Shown here: in pieces, positions 29,026 to 38,590 of the stretch
Numbering within the stretch: the first letter of the stretch is position 1
How the letters are laid out: each line of letters starts with the position of its first letter
DNA from: Rhodobacter sp. SGA-6-6
GTDB taxonomy: Bacteria > Pseudomonadota > Alphaproteobacteria > Rhodobacterales > Rhodobacteraceae
Assembly: GCF_011043545.1 (NCBI RefSeq)
Contig: NZ_JAAKGP010000004.1
Coordinates: 248,001 to 312,000 of the forward strand
DNA length: 64,000 bases
Direction: 5' to 3'
The notes under the pieces: model-generated
The model's input: only the letters and a program-made list of their open reading frames with translations
Databases searched by the model: none
What the model was told of the DNA's origin: nothing
Position numbers and translations under genes: made by a program

Positions 29026-32000
29026 TGCACGTCCTTTTCCGCGAAAGCCACGGGCTGGAGGAGACGGCCGCGCCGCAGGATCTCGGGCAGGCGCCCGCGG
29101 ACCTCGTGGTGCTGTCCTTCTCCGACAGCGACCTCGGCGCTTTCGCGGCGGGCTGGCGGCGCGGGCGCGAGGGGCTGCCCGGGCTGCGGCTGGCGAACCT
29201 TTCCGCCCTGACCCATCCGCTGTCGGTGGACACCTACATCGACCGCACTCTTTGTCATGCGAAAGGCATCCTGATCCGCCTGATCGGCGGCGCCTCCTGG
29301 TGGGCCTATGGCGTGGAGCAGGTCGCACGGCTGGCCCGCGCGCATGGCATCGCGCTGGCGATCCTGCCCGCCGACGGCCGCCCCGACCCCGCGCTGGACG
29401 CGGCCTCCACCCTGCCGGTCTCCACCCTGCGCCGGTTGCAAGGCCTCTGCGAAGCCGGGGGCGAAATCGCCGCCCAGGGAGCCTTGGCGCAGCTGGCGCT
29501 GGCCGCCGGCCTCTACGCCGGCCCCGTCCCCGGCCCAAAGACCCTGCCGCCCTTCGGCCTCTGGCACCCCGACACCGGCCTCCTGCCCGAGGCCCCCGCG
29601 GGGGATGCGCCGCTGATCGCAATCCCCTTCTACCGAGCCTGGGCCGCCGCCGCCGACACCGCCGGCATCGCCGCCCTGATCCGCGGCTTCGAGACGGCGG
29701 GCTTCCGCGCCCTCGGCCTGTTCGTCCCGAGCCTGAAGGATGACGCCGCTGCCGACTGGCTGCGCGGGGCCCTTGCCGTTCTGGCCCCGACAGCCGTGGT
29801 CAACACCACCGCCTTCTCCGCCCGCGCCAAGGAAGGCTCGCCCCTCGACGCCGCAGGGGTGCCGGTGTTCCAGGCGATCCACGCCACCTCCACCCGCGCC
29901 GCATGGCAGGCCTCCGACCGCGGCCTCTCCCCCGCCGATCTCGCCATGCACGTCGCCTTGCCCGAGGTCGACGGCCGCCTCGGCGCCGGGGTGATCTCGT
30001 TCAAGGACACCGCCCCGCCCGACCCCGACCTGCAATTCGCCCGCGCCGCCCATGCGCCCGATGCCGAGCGCATCGCCGCCACCGTCACCCGCGTTGCCGC
30101 ATGGCACCGCCTCGCCACGCTGCCGCCGCGGGAGAAGCGGGTGGCGCTGGTGCTGTCCACTTACCCCGGCAAGGCGCATCGGATGGCCCATGCCGTCGGC
30201 CTCGACGCGCTGGCCTCCGCCGAGGCCATGCTCGAAGACCTTGCCGCCGCAGGCTACGCCATCGCCCCCGGCGCGCCGCTGGAACAGGCGCTGACCCAGA
30301 CGATCCTCTGGCCCCTGCCTGCCTACCGCGCGGCATTGGCAACCCTGCCTCAGCCCCTGCGCGACCGCGTCCTCACCACCCATGGCGCGCCCGAGGACGA
30401 CCCCGCCGTCACCCAAGGCGCCTTCGCCTTCGCCGCCACCCGCCGCGGCCGCGCCCTCGTCGTCCTGCAACCCGAACGCAGCCGCGGCCCGGACCGGGAG
30501 GGGGAATACCACGACACCACCCGCATCCCCTGCCACGCCTATGTCGCCTTCTACCTCTGGCTGCGGCAACAGGCCGACGCCTTGGTCCATATCGGCGCCC
30601 ATGGCACGCTGGAATGGCTGCCCGGCAAATCCGCCGCCCTTTCCGGCGCCTGCTGGCCCGAGGCGCTGGCCGGCCCGCTGCCCGTCCTCTACCCCTTCAT
30701 CGTCAACGACCCGGGCGAGGCCGCGCAGGCCCGCCGCCGCCTCGGCGCCGTCACCCTCGGCCACCTGCCGCCGCCTCTGGCCGACGCCGATCTCCCTCCG
30801 GCGCTCCACCGCCTCGAACGGCTGCTGGACGAGTATTCCACCGCCGACGGGCTCGACCCCGCCCGCCGCACCCGCCTGATCGCCGCCATCCGCTCCGAGG
30901 CGCAATCGGCCGGGGTGGAGGACGACCTCGGCATCCCCGCCAGCGCCAGCCCCGCCGAAGCCATCCCCCGGATCGACCGCTTCGTCTGCGACCTGAAGGA
31001 AAGCCAGTTCGGCGAGGGCCTGCACATCTGGGGCCGCGGCACCCCCCTGCCATTTCATCTTGCCCCAAATATCCCGGGGTCCGGGGCAGCGCCCCGGGGG
31101 CCGGCCACAGGCGACCCCGCTTCCATAGAAGCCGAGAAGGCCGCCCTCCTCGCCGCCCTCGCCGGCCGACCCGTCGCCCCCGGCCCCTCCGGCTCGCCCT
31201 TCCGCGGCCGCGGGGATGTGCTGCCCACGGGCCGCAACCTCTACGGCATCGACCCGCGCGCGGTGCCGTCGCGGGCGGCCCATGCCCAGGGGGTGAAGCT
31301 GGCCGAGGAGCTGGTCCGCCGCCACCTGCAGGACCAAGGCGACTACCCGCGCGGGCTGGTGGTCAACCTCTGGGGCAGCGCCACCATGCGCACCGCCGGC
31401 GAGGAATTCGCCATGGCGTTGCACCTCGCCGGGCTGGCGCCGGTCTGGGACGAAGGCTCCGACCGGGTGACCGGGTTCGAGGTGATCCCGCTGGCGCTGA
31501 TGGACCGGCCGCGGGTGGAGGTCACCTTGCGGGTCTCCGGCCTCTTCCGCGATGTCTTCCCCTACCTCGCCGCCCTGTTCGAGGCCGGGGCCGAGGCGTT
31601 GCGCCGCCGCGACGAGGCCGCCGACATGAACCCCTATACCGCCGCGCCGGAAGGCCCCCGCGTCTTCGCCCCCGCGCCGGGCAGCTATGGCCTCGGCCTT
31701 TCCACCGACAACCTGACCGAGGAGGCCCGCCGCGCCGCGGGCGATGCCTGGCTGGCCGCCTCCTCCCATTCCGCCGCCGGGGAACCGGCCCGCGCGGCGC
31801 TGGAAGCCCGCCTGCGCGGGGCGGAGGCCTTCATTCACGCCCAGGACCTGCCCGAGACCGACCTGCTGCTGGCCGAGGACTACGCCGCCCACGAGGCCGG
31901 CTTCGCCGCCGCCATGGCCCGGCTCGGGGCACCTGTCCCCGCACTCTACCACCTCGACGCCACCCGCCCCGACGCGCCGAAGGCCCGGCCGCTGGCCGAG

Positions 32001-32318
32001 GAGATCGCCCGCGTCACCCGCGCCCGCGCCGCCAACCCGCGCTGGATCGCGGGGATGATGCGCCACGGCTTCCGCGGTGCGGCCGAGATCGCGGCGACGC
32101 TGGACCACCTCGCCGCCTTCGCCCATCTCGCCGGTGTGGTCCCGGCGCATCTCTTCGACCTCTACCACGAGGCCACGCTGGGCACGCCCGAGGTGCGCAC
32201 CTTCCTGGCCGAGGCCAACCCGGGCGCGCTGGCCGCGATGGAGGCCCGCTTCGCCGCCTTGGCCGAGGCGGGGCTCTGGCAGTCGCGGTCGAACAGCCGC
32301 GCGATGGGGGTGGCATGA
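29025..32318 (+). CDS. cobN: Cobaltochelatase large subunit CobN
   Basis: 1097 residues, shorter than the roughly 1275 of Pseudomonas denitrificans CobN. It has the family core: HIGAHGTLEWLPGKSAALS, SGACWPEALAG, PSGSPFRGRGDVLPTGRN and NLWGSATMRTAGEE. It inserts Co2+ into hydrogenobyrinate a,c-diamide with CobS and CobT, which are not in the window. Residues about 676-693 (PFHLAPNIPGSGAAPRG) come from a dispersed DNA repeat inserted in frame between conserved blocks; reading stays open across it. The ATG shares one base with the cobW stop. Confidence 0.95.
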   Translation: MHVLFRESHGLEETAAPQDLGQAPADLVVLSFSDSDLGAFAAGWRRGREGLPGLRLANLSALTHPLSVDTYIDRTLCHAKGILIRLIGGASWWAYGVEQVARLARAHGIALAILPADGRPDPALDAASTLPVSTLRRLQGLCEAGGEIAAQGALAQLALAAGLYAGPVPGPKTLPPFGLWHPDTGLLPEAPAGDAPLIAIPFYRAWAAAADTAGIAALIRGFETAGFRALGLFVPSLKDDAAADWLRGALAVLAPTAVVNTTAFSARAKEGSPLDAAGVPVFQAIHATSTRAAWQASDRGLSPADLAMHVALPEVDGRLGAGVISFKDTAPPDPDLQFARAAHAPDAERIAATVTRVAAWHRLATLPPREKRVALVLSTYPGKAHRMAHAVGLDALASAEAMLEDLAAAGYAIAPGAPLEQALTQTILWPLPAYRAALATLPQPLRDRVLTTHGAPEDDPAVTQGAFAFAATRRGRALVVLQPERSRGPDREGEYHDTTRIPCHAYVAFYLWLRQQADALVHIGAHGTLEWLPGKSAALSGACWPEALAGPLPVLYPFIVNDPGEAAQARRRLGAVTLGHLPPPLADADLPPALHRLERLLDEYSTADGLDPARRTRLIAAIRSEAQSAGVEDDLGIPASASPAEAIPRIDRFVCDLKESQFGEGLHIWGRGTPLPFHLAPNIPGSGAAPRGPATGDPASIEAEKAALLAALAGRPVAPGPSGSPFRGRGDVLPTGRNLYGIDPRAVPSRAAHAQGVKLAEELVRRHLQDQGDYPRGLVVNLWGSATMRTAGEEFAMALHLAGLAPVWDEGSDRVTGFEVIPLALMDRPRVEVTLRVSGLFRDVFPYLAALFEAGAEALRRRDEAADMNPYTAAPEGPRVFAPAPGSYGLGLSTDNLTEEARRAAGDAWLAASSHSAAGEPARAALEARLRGAEAFIHAQDLPETDLLLAEDYAAHEAGFAAAMARLGAPVPALYHLDATRPDAPKARPLAEEIARVTRARAANPRWIAGMMRHGFRGAAEIAATLDHLAAFAHLAGVVPAHLFDLYHEATLGTPEVRTFLAEANPGALAAMEARFAALAEAGLWQSRSNSRAMGVA
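31052..31102 (+). repeat. Dispersed repeat, copy C, inside cobN
   Basis: The plus strand begins ATTTCATCTTGCCCCAAATA, then TCCCGGGG and a hairpin (CCGGGGC 31081-31087, GCCCCGG 31091-31097). It matches copies A, B and D. It lies wholly within the cobN reading frame, adding about 17 residues with no frameshift. Confidence 0.7.
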
Positions 32319-33457
32319 GCGGTCGGGTTCAGGGCCAGATTCGGGGCTGGTGCCCCGGCGCGCTGCGGCCGATGCCCTCGGGCGACGGGCTGGTGGTGCG
32401 GGTGCGGCCGCAAGGCTCGCGCCTGACCGTGGAACAGGCCCTCGCGCTGGCCGGGCTGGCCGAGGCGCAGGGCAACGGCCTGATCGACCTCGGCACCCGC
32501 GCCCATGTGCAGTTGCGCGGGGTGCGGGAGGAGAGCCTGCCGCAGGTCCACGCTGCGCTGTCCGGTCTCGGCCTGCTCGACCCCGACGCCGGGACCGAGG
32601 CGCGGCGGAACATTCTGACCACGCCCTGCTGGGACGGGCCGGAGACGCCCGCGCTGGTCGCCGCCTTGGAATCGGCGCTGGCCGATGGACCGACGCTGCC
32701 GCCGAAGTTCGGCTTCGCGGTGGACAGCGGGGCGGAGGCGGTGCTGGGGGCCGCTTCCGCCGATATCCGCATCGAGCGCAGCCGGCAGGGCCTGATCCTC
32801 CGCGCCGATGGCATGGCCTCGGGCGAATCCGTCTCGCCGGCCGAAGCCCCGGAGCGTGCGGTGGCGCTGGCCCGCTGGTTCGCCGCCCACCGCGGCGAAC
32901 ACACCCGCATGGCCCGGCTGATCGCCTCCGGCCTCCTGCCGCCGCTCGGCGCCGCCGAACACCCATTGCAAGGCCCGCCCTTGCCCCCCGGCGACACCCC
33001 GTTCGGCGCCTGTTTCGCCCTGCCCTTCGGCCAGATGACCGCCGCCACCCTGCGGGCGCTGGCGGTGGCGCCGCTGCGGCTGACCCCTTGGCGCTCGGTG
33101 GTGGTCGAAGGCATCCACGGCCTGCCCTGCCCGCCCGGCCTGATCGCCGATTCCGCCGACCCGCTCCTCCGCGTCGCCGCCTGCACCGGCGCGCCGGGCT
33201 GCGCCTCGGCCAGCGTCGAGACCCGGGCCCTGGCCCGCCGCCTCGCGCCCCTCGTGCCGCCGGGCTGCACCCTGCATGTCAGCGGCTGCGCCAAGGGCTG
33301 CGCGCATCCCGGCCCGGCCGAGGCCACCCTGACGGGGCGCGACGGCCGCTTCGACCTGATCCTGAACGGTCCCGCCAACGGCACTCCGCTGGCGCGCGGC
33401 CTGACCGAAGACCAACTCACCGAACGCTTGCGAGGTCCTCTTGCCCCACGCCTATGA
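32315..33457 (+). CDS. cobG: Precorrin-3B synthase CobG
   Basis: 380 residues of the sirohaem/4Fe-4S reductase superfamily. The C-terminal half has ACTGAPGCASASVETR and HVSGCAKGCAHPG, the cysteine pairs that hold the 4Fe-4S cluster. CobG uses O2 to hydroxylate C20 of precorrin-3A and form the lactone, so it marks the aerobic pathway. The ATG overlaps the cobN stop (ATGA), and its end overlaps the cobH start by 17 bp. Confidence 0.93.
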   Translation: MSGRVQGQIRGWCPGALRPMPSGDGLVVRVRPQGSRLTVEQALALAGLAEAQGNGLIDLGTRAHVQLRGVREESLPQVHAALSGLGLLDPDAGTEARRNILTTPCWDGPETPALVAALESALADGPTLPPKFGFAVDSGAEAVLGAASADIRIERSRQGLILRADGMASGESVSPAEAPERAVALARWFAAHRGEHTRMARLIASGLLPPLGAAEHPLQGPPLPPGDTPFGACFALPFGQMTAATLRALAVAPLRLTPWRSVVVEGIHGLPCPPGLIADSADPLLRVAACTGAPGCASASVETRALARRLAPLVPPGCTLHVSGCAKGCAHPGPAEATLTGRDGRFDLILNGPANGTPLARGLTEDQLTERLRGPLAPRL

Positions 33458-34070
33458 AACCGACGGCGCCGCGATCTACCGCGCCAGCTTCGCCACCATC
33501 CGCGCCGAGGCCGACCTCGCCCGCTTCACCGCCGAGGAGGAAGTGGTCGCCGTCCGCATGATCCACGCCAGCGGCATGGTGGAGCTTGCCCCCCATATCC
33601 GCTTCGCCCCCGGCTTCGCCACCGCCGCCCGCGCGGCGCTGGAAGGGGGGGCGCCGGTCCTCTGCGATGCGCGGATGGTCTCCGAGGGCATCACCCGCGC
33701 CCGCCTGCCGGCCGGGAACCGGGTGATCTGCACCCTGCAGGACCCGCAGGTTCCCGCCCTCGCCGCCCGCATCGGCAACACCCGCTCGGCGGCGGCGGTA
33801 GAGCTGTGGCGGCCGCATCTGGCCGGCGCGGTGGTCGCCATCGGCAATGCCCCGACCGCGCTGTTCCATCTGCTGAACCTGCTGGAAGACCCGGCCTTCC
33901 CCCGCCCCGCGGCGATCATCGGCTGCCCGGTCGGCTTCATCGGCGCCGCCGAGTCGAAGGCCGCGCTGGTGCAGGACGATCCGCTGCCCTGGTGCGTGGT
34001 CGACGGAAGGCTCGGCGGCTCGGCGATCACCGTCGCCGCGGTCAACGCCCTGGCCAGCCGGAGGGAATGA
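33441..34070 (+). CDS. cobH: Precorrin-8X methylmutase CobH
   Basis: 209 residues, the usual length. Conserved segments are MIHASGMVELAPHIRF, with the catalytic His, and VGFIGAAESKAAL. It moves a methyl group from C11 to C12 to give hydrogenobyrinate. The start is a TTG at 33441 preceded by GAGG inside the cobG end; no ATG or GTG fits better because conserved sequence begins at once. Confidence 0.93.
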   Translation: MPHAYETDGAAIYRASFATIRAEADLARFTAEEEVVAVRMIHASGMVELAPHIRFAPGFATAARAALEGGAPVLCDARMVSEGITRARLPAGNRVICTLQDPQVPALAARIGNTRSAAAVELWRPHLAGAVVAIGNAPTALFHLLNLLEDPAFPRPAAIIGCPVGFIGAAESKAALVQDDPLPWCVVDGRLGGSAITVAAVNALASRRE

Positions 34071-34777
34071 TGGCAAAGATCATCTGCATCGGCCTCGGCC
34101 CCGGCGACCCGGAGCTGATGAGCGTCAAGGCCCGCCGGCTGCTGTCCGAGGCGAAGGTGGTGGCCTATTTCCGCAAGGCCGGGCGGGCGGGCCAGGCCCG
34201 GCGGATGGTCGAGGGGCTGATCCCGGCGGGCGCCGAGGAATGGCCGATGGAATACCCGGTGACCACCGAGATCGCCTTCGACGATCCGGCCTACAACGCC
34301 GCGCTGGCCCCGTTCTACGACGCCTGGGCGGCGCGGCTGGCAGCGGCACCGGACGGGGCGGTGGTGCTCTGCGAGGGCGATCCCTTCCTCTACGGCAGCT
34401 TCATGCACCTGCATTCGCGGCTGCCCGCGGGGTCGGTCGAGGTGGTGCCCGGCATCCCCGGCATGGCCGGATGCTGGACGGCGACGGGGATGCCGATCAC
34501 TTGGGGCGACGACGTGCTGACCGTGCTGCCCGCCACCCTGCCGCAGGCGGAACTGGCGCGCCGCGCCGCCGATACCGATGCGCTGGTGGTGATGAAGATC
34601 GGCCGCAACCTGCCCCGCCTGCGCGCCGCACTGAAGGCGGCCGGGCGGCTGGAGGACGCCTGGCTGGTCGAGCACGGCACCATGCCGGGAGAGCGGGTGC
34701 GGCGGCTGGCGGAGGTGGAGGAGGAGGCGCCCTATTTCTCCATCGCGCTGGTGCATGGGCGGGGGAGGCGGCCGTGA
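34070..34777 (+). CDS. cobI: Precorrin-2 C20-methyltransferase CobI
   Basis: 235 residues of the tetrapyrrole methylase fold: IICIGLGPGDPELMSVKA at the N-terminus, CEGDPFLYGSF mid-protein and VVPGIPGMAG. It adds the C20 methyl from SAM. Two ATGs in tandem (34067 and 34070); the second has the better distance from GAGGG and overlaps the cobH stop. Its stop overlaps the GTG start of cobJ. Confidence 0.93.
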   Translation: MAKIICIGLGPGDPELMSVKARRLLSEAKVVAYFRKAGRAGQARRMVEGLIPAGAEEWPMEYPVTTEIAFDDPAYNAALAPFYDAWAARLAAAPDGAVVLCEGDPFLYGSFMHLHSRLPAGSVEVVPGIPGMAGCWTATGMPITWGDDVLTVLPATLPQAELARRAADTDALVVMKIGRNLPRLRAALKAAGRLEDAWLVEHGTMPGERVRRLAEVEEEAPYFSIALVHGRGRRP

Positions 34778-35565
34778 CATCTGCTGCGCAGCCGGAGGTT
34801 TCACCCCCGGACCCCCAGAGTATTTCGGCCAAGATGAAGGGCTGGGTCGTTGTCGCCGGTCTCGGGCCGGGAAGCGAAGCCTTGGTGACGCCCGAGGTCT
34901 CGGCCGCGCTGGCCGAGGCGACGGATGTGGTGGGCTACATTCCCTACGTCGCCCGGGTGGCGCCGCGGCCGGGGCTGGCGCTGCATCCCTCCGACAACCG
35001 GGTGGAGCTGGAGCGGGCGGCGCTGGCGCTGCGGTTGGCGGCGGAAGGGCGGCGGGTGGTCGTGGTTTCCTCCGGCGATCCCGGCGTCTTCGCCATGGCC
35101 TCGGCGCTGTTCGAGGCGATGGAGGCGCGCGCGGACTGGCAGCGGCTGGAGGTGCGGGTGCTGCCCGGGATCACCGCCATGCTGGCCGCGGCGGCGGCAG
35201 CGGGGGCGCCGCTGGGGCACGACTTCTGCGCGATCAACCTCAGCGACAACCTCAAGCCCTTCGATCTGGTGCTGAAGCGGGTGCGGCTGGCGGCGGAGGG
35301 CGATTTCGCCATGGCCTTCTACAATCCCCGTTCCAAGGCCCGGCCGGGGCAGTTCGCGCAGGTGCTAAAGGTGCTGCGCGAGGTCTGCGGGCCGGAGCGG
35401 CTGGTGATCTTCGCCCGCGCCGTCTCCACCCCCGAGCAGCAGATCCGGGTGGCGACGCTGGCCGAGGCGGAGCCCGGAATGGCCGACATGCGGACAGTGG
35501 TGCTGGTGGGGTCCTCGCTGACCAGGGCTGTCGGGCGCTTCGTCTATACCCCGAGGTCGGCATGA
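34774..35565 (+). CDS. cobJ: Precorrin-3B C17-methyltransferase CobJ
   Basis: 263 residues from a GTG at 34774 that overlaps the cobI stop and follows GGGGGAGG. The conserved part begins at GWVVVAGLGPGSE, with SSGDPGVFAMA and FYNPRSKARP. CobJ methylates C17 and contracts the ring. The first 20 codons (TSAAQPEVSPPDPQSISAK) have no counterpart in the family and are largely encoded by repeat copy D. An internal ATG at 34834 would give a normal-length 243-residue protein but has a poor ribosome site. Confidence 0.92.
   Translation: MTSAAQPEVSPPDPQSISAKMKGWVVVAGLGPGSEALVTPEVSAALAEATDVVGYIPYVARVAPRPGLALHPSDNRVELERAALALRLAAEGRRVVVVSSGDPGVFAMASALFEAMEARADWQRLEVRVLPGITAMLAAAAAAGAPLGHDFCAINLSDNLKPFDLVLKRVRLAAEGDFAMAFYNPRSKARPGQFAQVLKVLREVCGPERLVIFARAVSTPEQQIRVATLAEAEPGMADMRTVVLVGSSLTRAVGRFVYTPRSA
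34804..34838 (-). repeat. Dispersed repeat, copy D, in the cobI-cobJ junction
   Basis: The minus strand reads TTCATCTTGGCCGAAATACT, then CTGGGGGTCCGGGGG, differing from copy B at only 4 of 35 positions. It lies between the GTG start of cobJ and its conserved N-terminus. Confidence 0.7.
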
Positions 35566-36281
35566 CACCAGCGCAACGCCTCTTCCACCGTCGCCGCCAC
35601 CGGCCGGGGCGGCAGGGCTGGCCGGTCGATCAGGATCACCGGCAGAGACAGGTCGCGGGCGGCCGTCAGCTTGGCCTCCGCCCCCGCGCCGCCGGCGTTC
35701 TTGGCGACGATCAGGGTGATGCCGTGGCGCAGCATCAGCGCGCGGTCCTGCGCCGCATCGAAGGGCCCGCGGGCGAGTTCCAACGTGCAATCGGGCAGCG
35801 GCAGCGCCCCGGGCGGATCGACGAGGCGCAGCAGGTAATGGTGCTGCGGCTGGCCGGCGAAGGCAGACAGATGCTGGCGGCCGATGGCGAGGAACACCCG
35901 CTGCCTCGGGCCGTCCAGCAGGGCGGCGGCGGCCTGAAGGTCGGGGACCATGGTCCAGCGGTCGCCCGGGCCGGGCTGCCATGCCGGGCGCTCCAGCGCC
36001 AGCAGCGGCGTGCCGGTGGCGGCGCAGGCGGCCACCGCGTTGCGGCTCATCTGCGCCGCGAAGGGATGCGTCGCGTCGATCACCCGGCCGATGCCTTCGG
36101 CCTTCAGGTAGCGCGCCAGCCCCTCGGCCCCGCCGAAGCCGCCGATGCGGGTGGGCACCGGCTGCGCCCGCGGGCTTTCGGTGCGCCCGGCATAGGACAG
36201 GACAGCAGGCAGGCCCGCGGCGGCCAAAAGCTCGGCCAAGCGGCTGGCCTCGGTGGTGCCGCCGAGGATGAGGGTGGTCAT
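35544..36281 (-). CDS. cobK: Precorrin-6A reductase CobK
   Basis: 245 residues. It opens LILGGTTEASRLAELLA, followed by RIGGFGGAEGL and DATHPFAAQMSRNA, and ends with VAKNAGGAGAEAKLTAARDL, all typical of CobK/CbiJ NADPH-dependent reductases. It is inverted within the operon: its 3' end overlaps cobJ by 22 bp, and its ATG overlaps the cobL ATG on the other strand (CATG, 36279-36282). The ribosome site before it is weak, and any promoter must lie within cobL. Confidence 0.93.
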   Translation of the reverse strand: MTTLILGGTTEASRLAELLAAAGLPAVLSYAGRTESPRAQPVPTRIGGFGGAEGLARYLKAEGIGRVIDATHPFAAQMSRNAVAACAATGTPLLALERPAWQPGPGDRWTMVPDLQAAAALLDGPRQRVFLAIGRQHLSAFAGQPQHHYLLRLVDPPGALPLPDCTLELARGPFDAAQDRALMLRHGITLIVAKNAGGAGAEAKLTAARDLSLPVILIDRPALPPRPVAATVEEALRWCHADLGV

Positions 36282-37461
36282 GGCTGAATGGCTTTCGATC
36301 ATCGGCATCGGCGAGGATGGCGTGGAGGGCCTGGGAAAGTCCAGCCTCGCCGCATTGGCCTCGGCCGAGGTGGTCTTCGGCGCGCCGCGGCATCTGGCGA
36401 TGGTGGCGCATCCCGACCGGCGGGACTGGCCGGTGCCCTTCTCCATCGCCCCGGTGCTTGGCTTACGCGGGCGCAGGGTGGCGGTGCTGGCCTCGGGCGA
36501 TCCGTTCTGGCACGGCGCCGGCGGCACGCTGGCGGCGGCGCTGTCCCCGGGCGAGTGGCGGGCCTATCCGGCGGTCTCCTGCCTCTCGCTGGCCGCCGCA
36601 AGGCTGGGCTGGCGGCTGGAGGAGGTGACGGCGCTCGGCCTCCACGCCGCACCGATGACGCGGCTGCGGCCGCATCTGGCGCCCGGTGCGCGGACGATCG
36701 TCACCCTGCGCGACGGGGCGGCGGTGGCGGAACTGGCGGGCTGGCTGGCGGCGGAAGGGTTCGGGGAAACCCGGCTCGCGGTGATGGAACGGCTGGGCGG
36801 CCCGGCGGAACGGCTGCGCGAGACGCAGGCGGCAGGCTTCGCCCTGGACGATATCGACCCGCTGGTGACGGTGGCGCTTGAGATTGCCGGCACCGGCCGG
36901 GTGATCCCCCGCGCCTCCGGCCTGCCCGACGACCTGTTCGGCCACGACGGCCAGATCACCAAGCGCCCCGTCCGGGCGCTGGCGCTCTCGGCCCTCGCAC
37001 CGCGGCCGGGGGAGCTGCTGTGGGACATCGGCGCCGGATCGGGCTCGGTCGGCATCGAATGGCTGCTGGCGCATCCCTCCACCCGCGCCATCGGCATCGA
37101 GCGCGATCCCGCCCGCGCCGCCCGGGCGCGCGCGAACGCCGCAAGGCTGGGCGCCGACCGGCTGGACCTGCGCGAGGGCGCGGCGCTGGAGCTGCTGGCC
37201 GGCCTGCCCGACCCGCAGGCCGTCTTCGTCGGCGGCGGCGCCGACGAGGCGCTGCTGGTCGCGCTGTGGCAGAGACTGCCGGAAACCTGCCGCCTGGCCG
37301 TCCATGCGGTGACGCTGGAGACCGAGGCGCTGCTGGCCCGATGGCACGGCGCCAAAGGCGGCAGCCTTCTTCGCATCGAGCTTTCCGAAACCGCGCCCCT
37401 CGGCCGCAAACGCGGCTGGAAGGCGCATTATCCCGTTGTGCAATGGAGCGTGACACGATGA
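36280..37461 (+). CDS. cobL: Precorrin-6B methyltransferase/decarboxylase CobL
   Basis: 393 residues. The N-terminal CbiE-like tetrapyrrole methylase (about 1-200; [22 protein letters not shown]) is fused to a C-terminal CbiT-like Rossmann methyltransferase (about 215-393; [14 protein letters not shown]). It methylates C5 and C15 and removes the C12 acetate carboxyl. GAGGGTGG precedes the ATG, which overlaps the divergent cobK ATG; the stop overlaps the cobE start by 4 bp. Confidence 0.94.
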   Translation: MAEWLSIIGIGEDGVEGLGKSSLAALASAEVVFGAPRHLAMVAHPDRRDWPVPFSIAPVLGLRGRRVAVLASGDPFWHGAGGTLAAALSPGEWRAYPAVSCLSLAAARLGWRLEEVTALGLHAAPMTRLRPHLAPGARTIVTLRDGAAVAELAGWLAAEGFGETRLAVMERLGGPAERLRETQAAGFALDDIDPLVTVALEIAGTGRVIPRASGLPDDLFGHDGQITKRPVRALALSALAPRPGELLWDIGAGSGSVGIEWLLAHPSTRAIGIERDPARAARARANAARLGADRLDLREGAALELLAGLPDPQAVFVGGGADEALLVALWQRLPETCRLAVHAVTLETEALLARWHGAKGGSLLRIELSETAPLGRKRGWKAHYPVVQWSVTR

Positions 37462-37820
37462 TCGCAGGCTTGGGATTCCGCGACGAGGCGCAGCTTGCCT
37501 CGCTGCTCGACGCGCTGGACCGGGCCAAGGCCCGCGACGCGCGCCGCTTGGCCCTGCCTGCGCGCAAGGCCGGGCATCCGCTGGCGGCGGAGCTGCAACG
37601 GCTGGGCTACGACCTGATCTGGATCAAGGATGCCGCGCTGGCCGCCATCTCGACGCCGACGCAAAGCGCCATCGCACTGGCGGTCTACGGCACCGGCAGC
37701 GTGGCCGAGGCCTGCGCGCTGGCCGCCGCCGGGCCGCGGGCCTGGCTGGCCGCGCCCCGTGCGCTTTCCGAAGACCGCCTTGCCGCCGCCGCCCTGGCCC
37801 TGACCGGAGACACCCCATGA
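37458..37820 (+). CDS. cobE: CobE/CbiG C-terminal-like protein
   Basis: 120 residues, matching the CbiG C-terminal fold also known as Cob[43 protein letters not shown]. Its precise role in the aerobic pathway is not settled in the literature; ring-contraction-related acetaldehyde release belongs to anaerobic CbiG. It is coupled by 4-bp overlaps to cobL and cobM. Confidence 0.85.
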   Translation: MIAGLGFRDEAQLASLLDALDRAKARDARRLALPARKAGHPLAAELQRLGYDLIWIKDAALAAISTPTQSAIALAVYGTGSVAEACALAAAGPRAWLAAPRALSEDRLAAAALALTGDTP

Positions 37821-38590
37821 CCGTGCATTTCATCGGCGCCGGCCCCGGCGCGCCCGACCTCTTGACGCTGCGCGGCCGCGACCTGATCGCCGTCTGCCCG
37901 GTCTGCCTTTACGCCGGATCGCTGATCCCCGAGGCGGTGCTGGCGCATTGCCCGCCCGGCGCGCGGATCGTCAACACCGCGCCGATGGATCTGGACGCCA
38001 TCGTCGCCGAGATCATGGCCGCCCATGCCGAGGGCCTCGACGTGGCGCGGCTGCATTCCGGCGACCTGTCGGTCTGGTCGGCGATGGGAGAACAGGTGCG
38101 GCGGCTGCGGGCGCTGGACATCCCCTATACGGTGACGCCCGGCGTGCCCTCCTTCGCCGCCGCCGCCGCCACGCTGGGGATGGAGCTGACGCTGCCGGGG
38201 CTGGCGCAGAGCCTGGTGCTGACCCGCACCGGCGGCCGCGCCTCGCCGATGCCGGGGGGCGAGACGCTGGCGAACTTCGCCGCCACCGGGGCGACGCTGG
38301 CGATCCACCTGTCGATCCACCGGCTGGGGGAGGTGGCTGCGGAACTGGCGGCCTACTACGGCGCCGATTGCCCGGTGGCGGTGGTCTGGCGCGCGACATG
38401 GCCCGACGAGCGGGTGGTGCGCGGCACCTTGGCGACCATCGCCGCGGAGGTGGGCGAGACGATGGAGCGCACGGCGCTGATCCTGGTCGGCCGGACGCTG
38501 GCGCAGGAGGGCTTCGCCGAAAGCCGGCTCTACGCCGCCGACTACGACCGCCGCTTCCGCGCCGGCCGGGCGGACATGGTGCGCGAATGA
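37817..38590 (+). CDS. cobM: Precorrin-4 C11-methyltransferase CobM
   Basis: 257 residues. [46 protein letters not shown] and the C-terminal [14 protein letters not shown] match CobM/CbiF. It methylates C11 of precorrin-4. Overlaps with cobE and cobB are 4 bp each. Confidence 0.95.
   Translation: MTVHFIGAGPGAPDLLTLRGRDLIAVCPVCLYAGSLIPEAVLAHCPPGARIVNTAPMDLDAIVAEIMAAHAEGLDVARLHSGDLSVWSAMGEQVRRLRALDIPYTVTPGVPSFAAAAATLGMELTLPGLAQSLVLTRTGGRASPMPGGETLANFAATGATLAIHLSIHRLGEVAAELAAYYGADCPVAVVWRATWPDERVVRGTLATIAAEVGETMERTALILVGRTLAQEGFAESRLYAADYDRRFRAGRADMVRE

Noticed and set aside
31050-31105. Frameshift or pseudogene in cobN at the repeat
   Set aside because: Codon-by-codon reading stays open through the insert and conserved CobN motifs resume in the same frame.
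26805-32966. Very long open frame on the minus strand opposite cobW, cobN and cobG
   Set aside because: The composition is Arg/Gly/Pro/Ala-rich with no recognisable domain. It is the mirror of strongly biased GC-rich codons in well-supported plus-strand cob genes.
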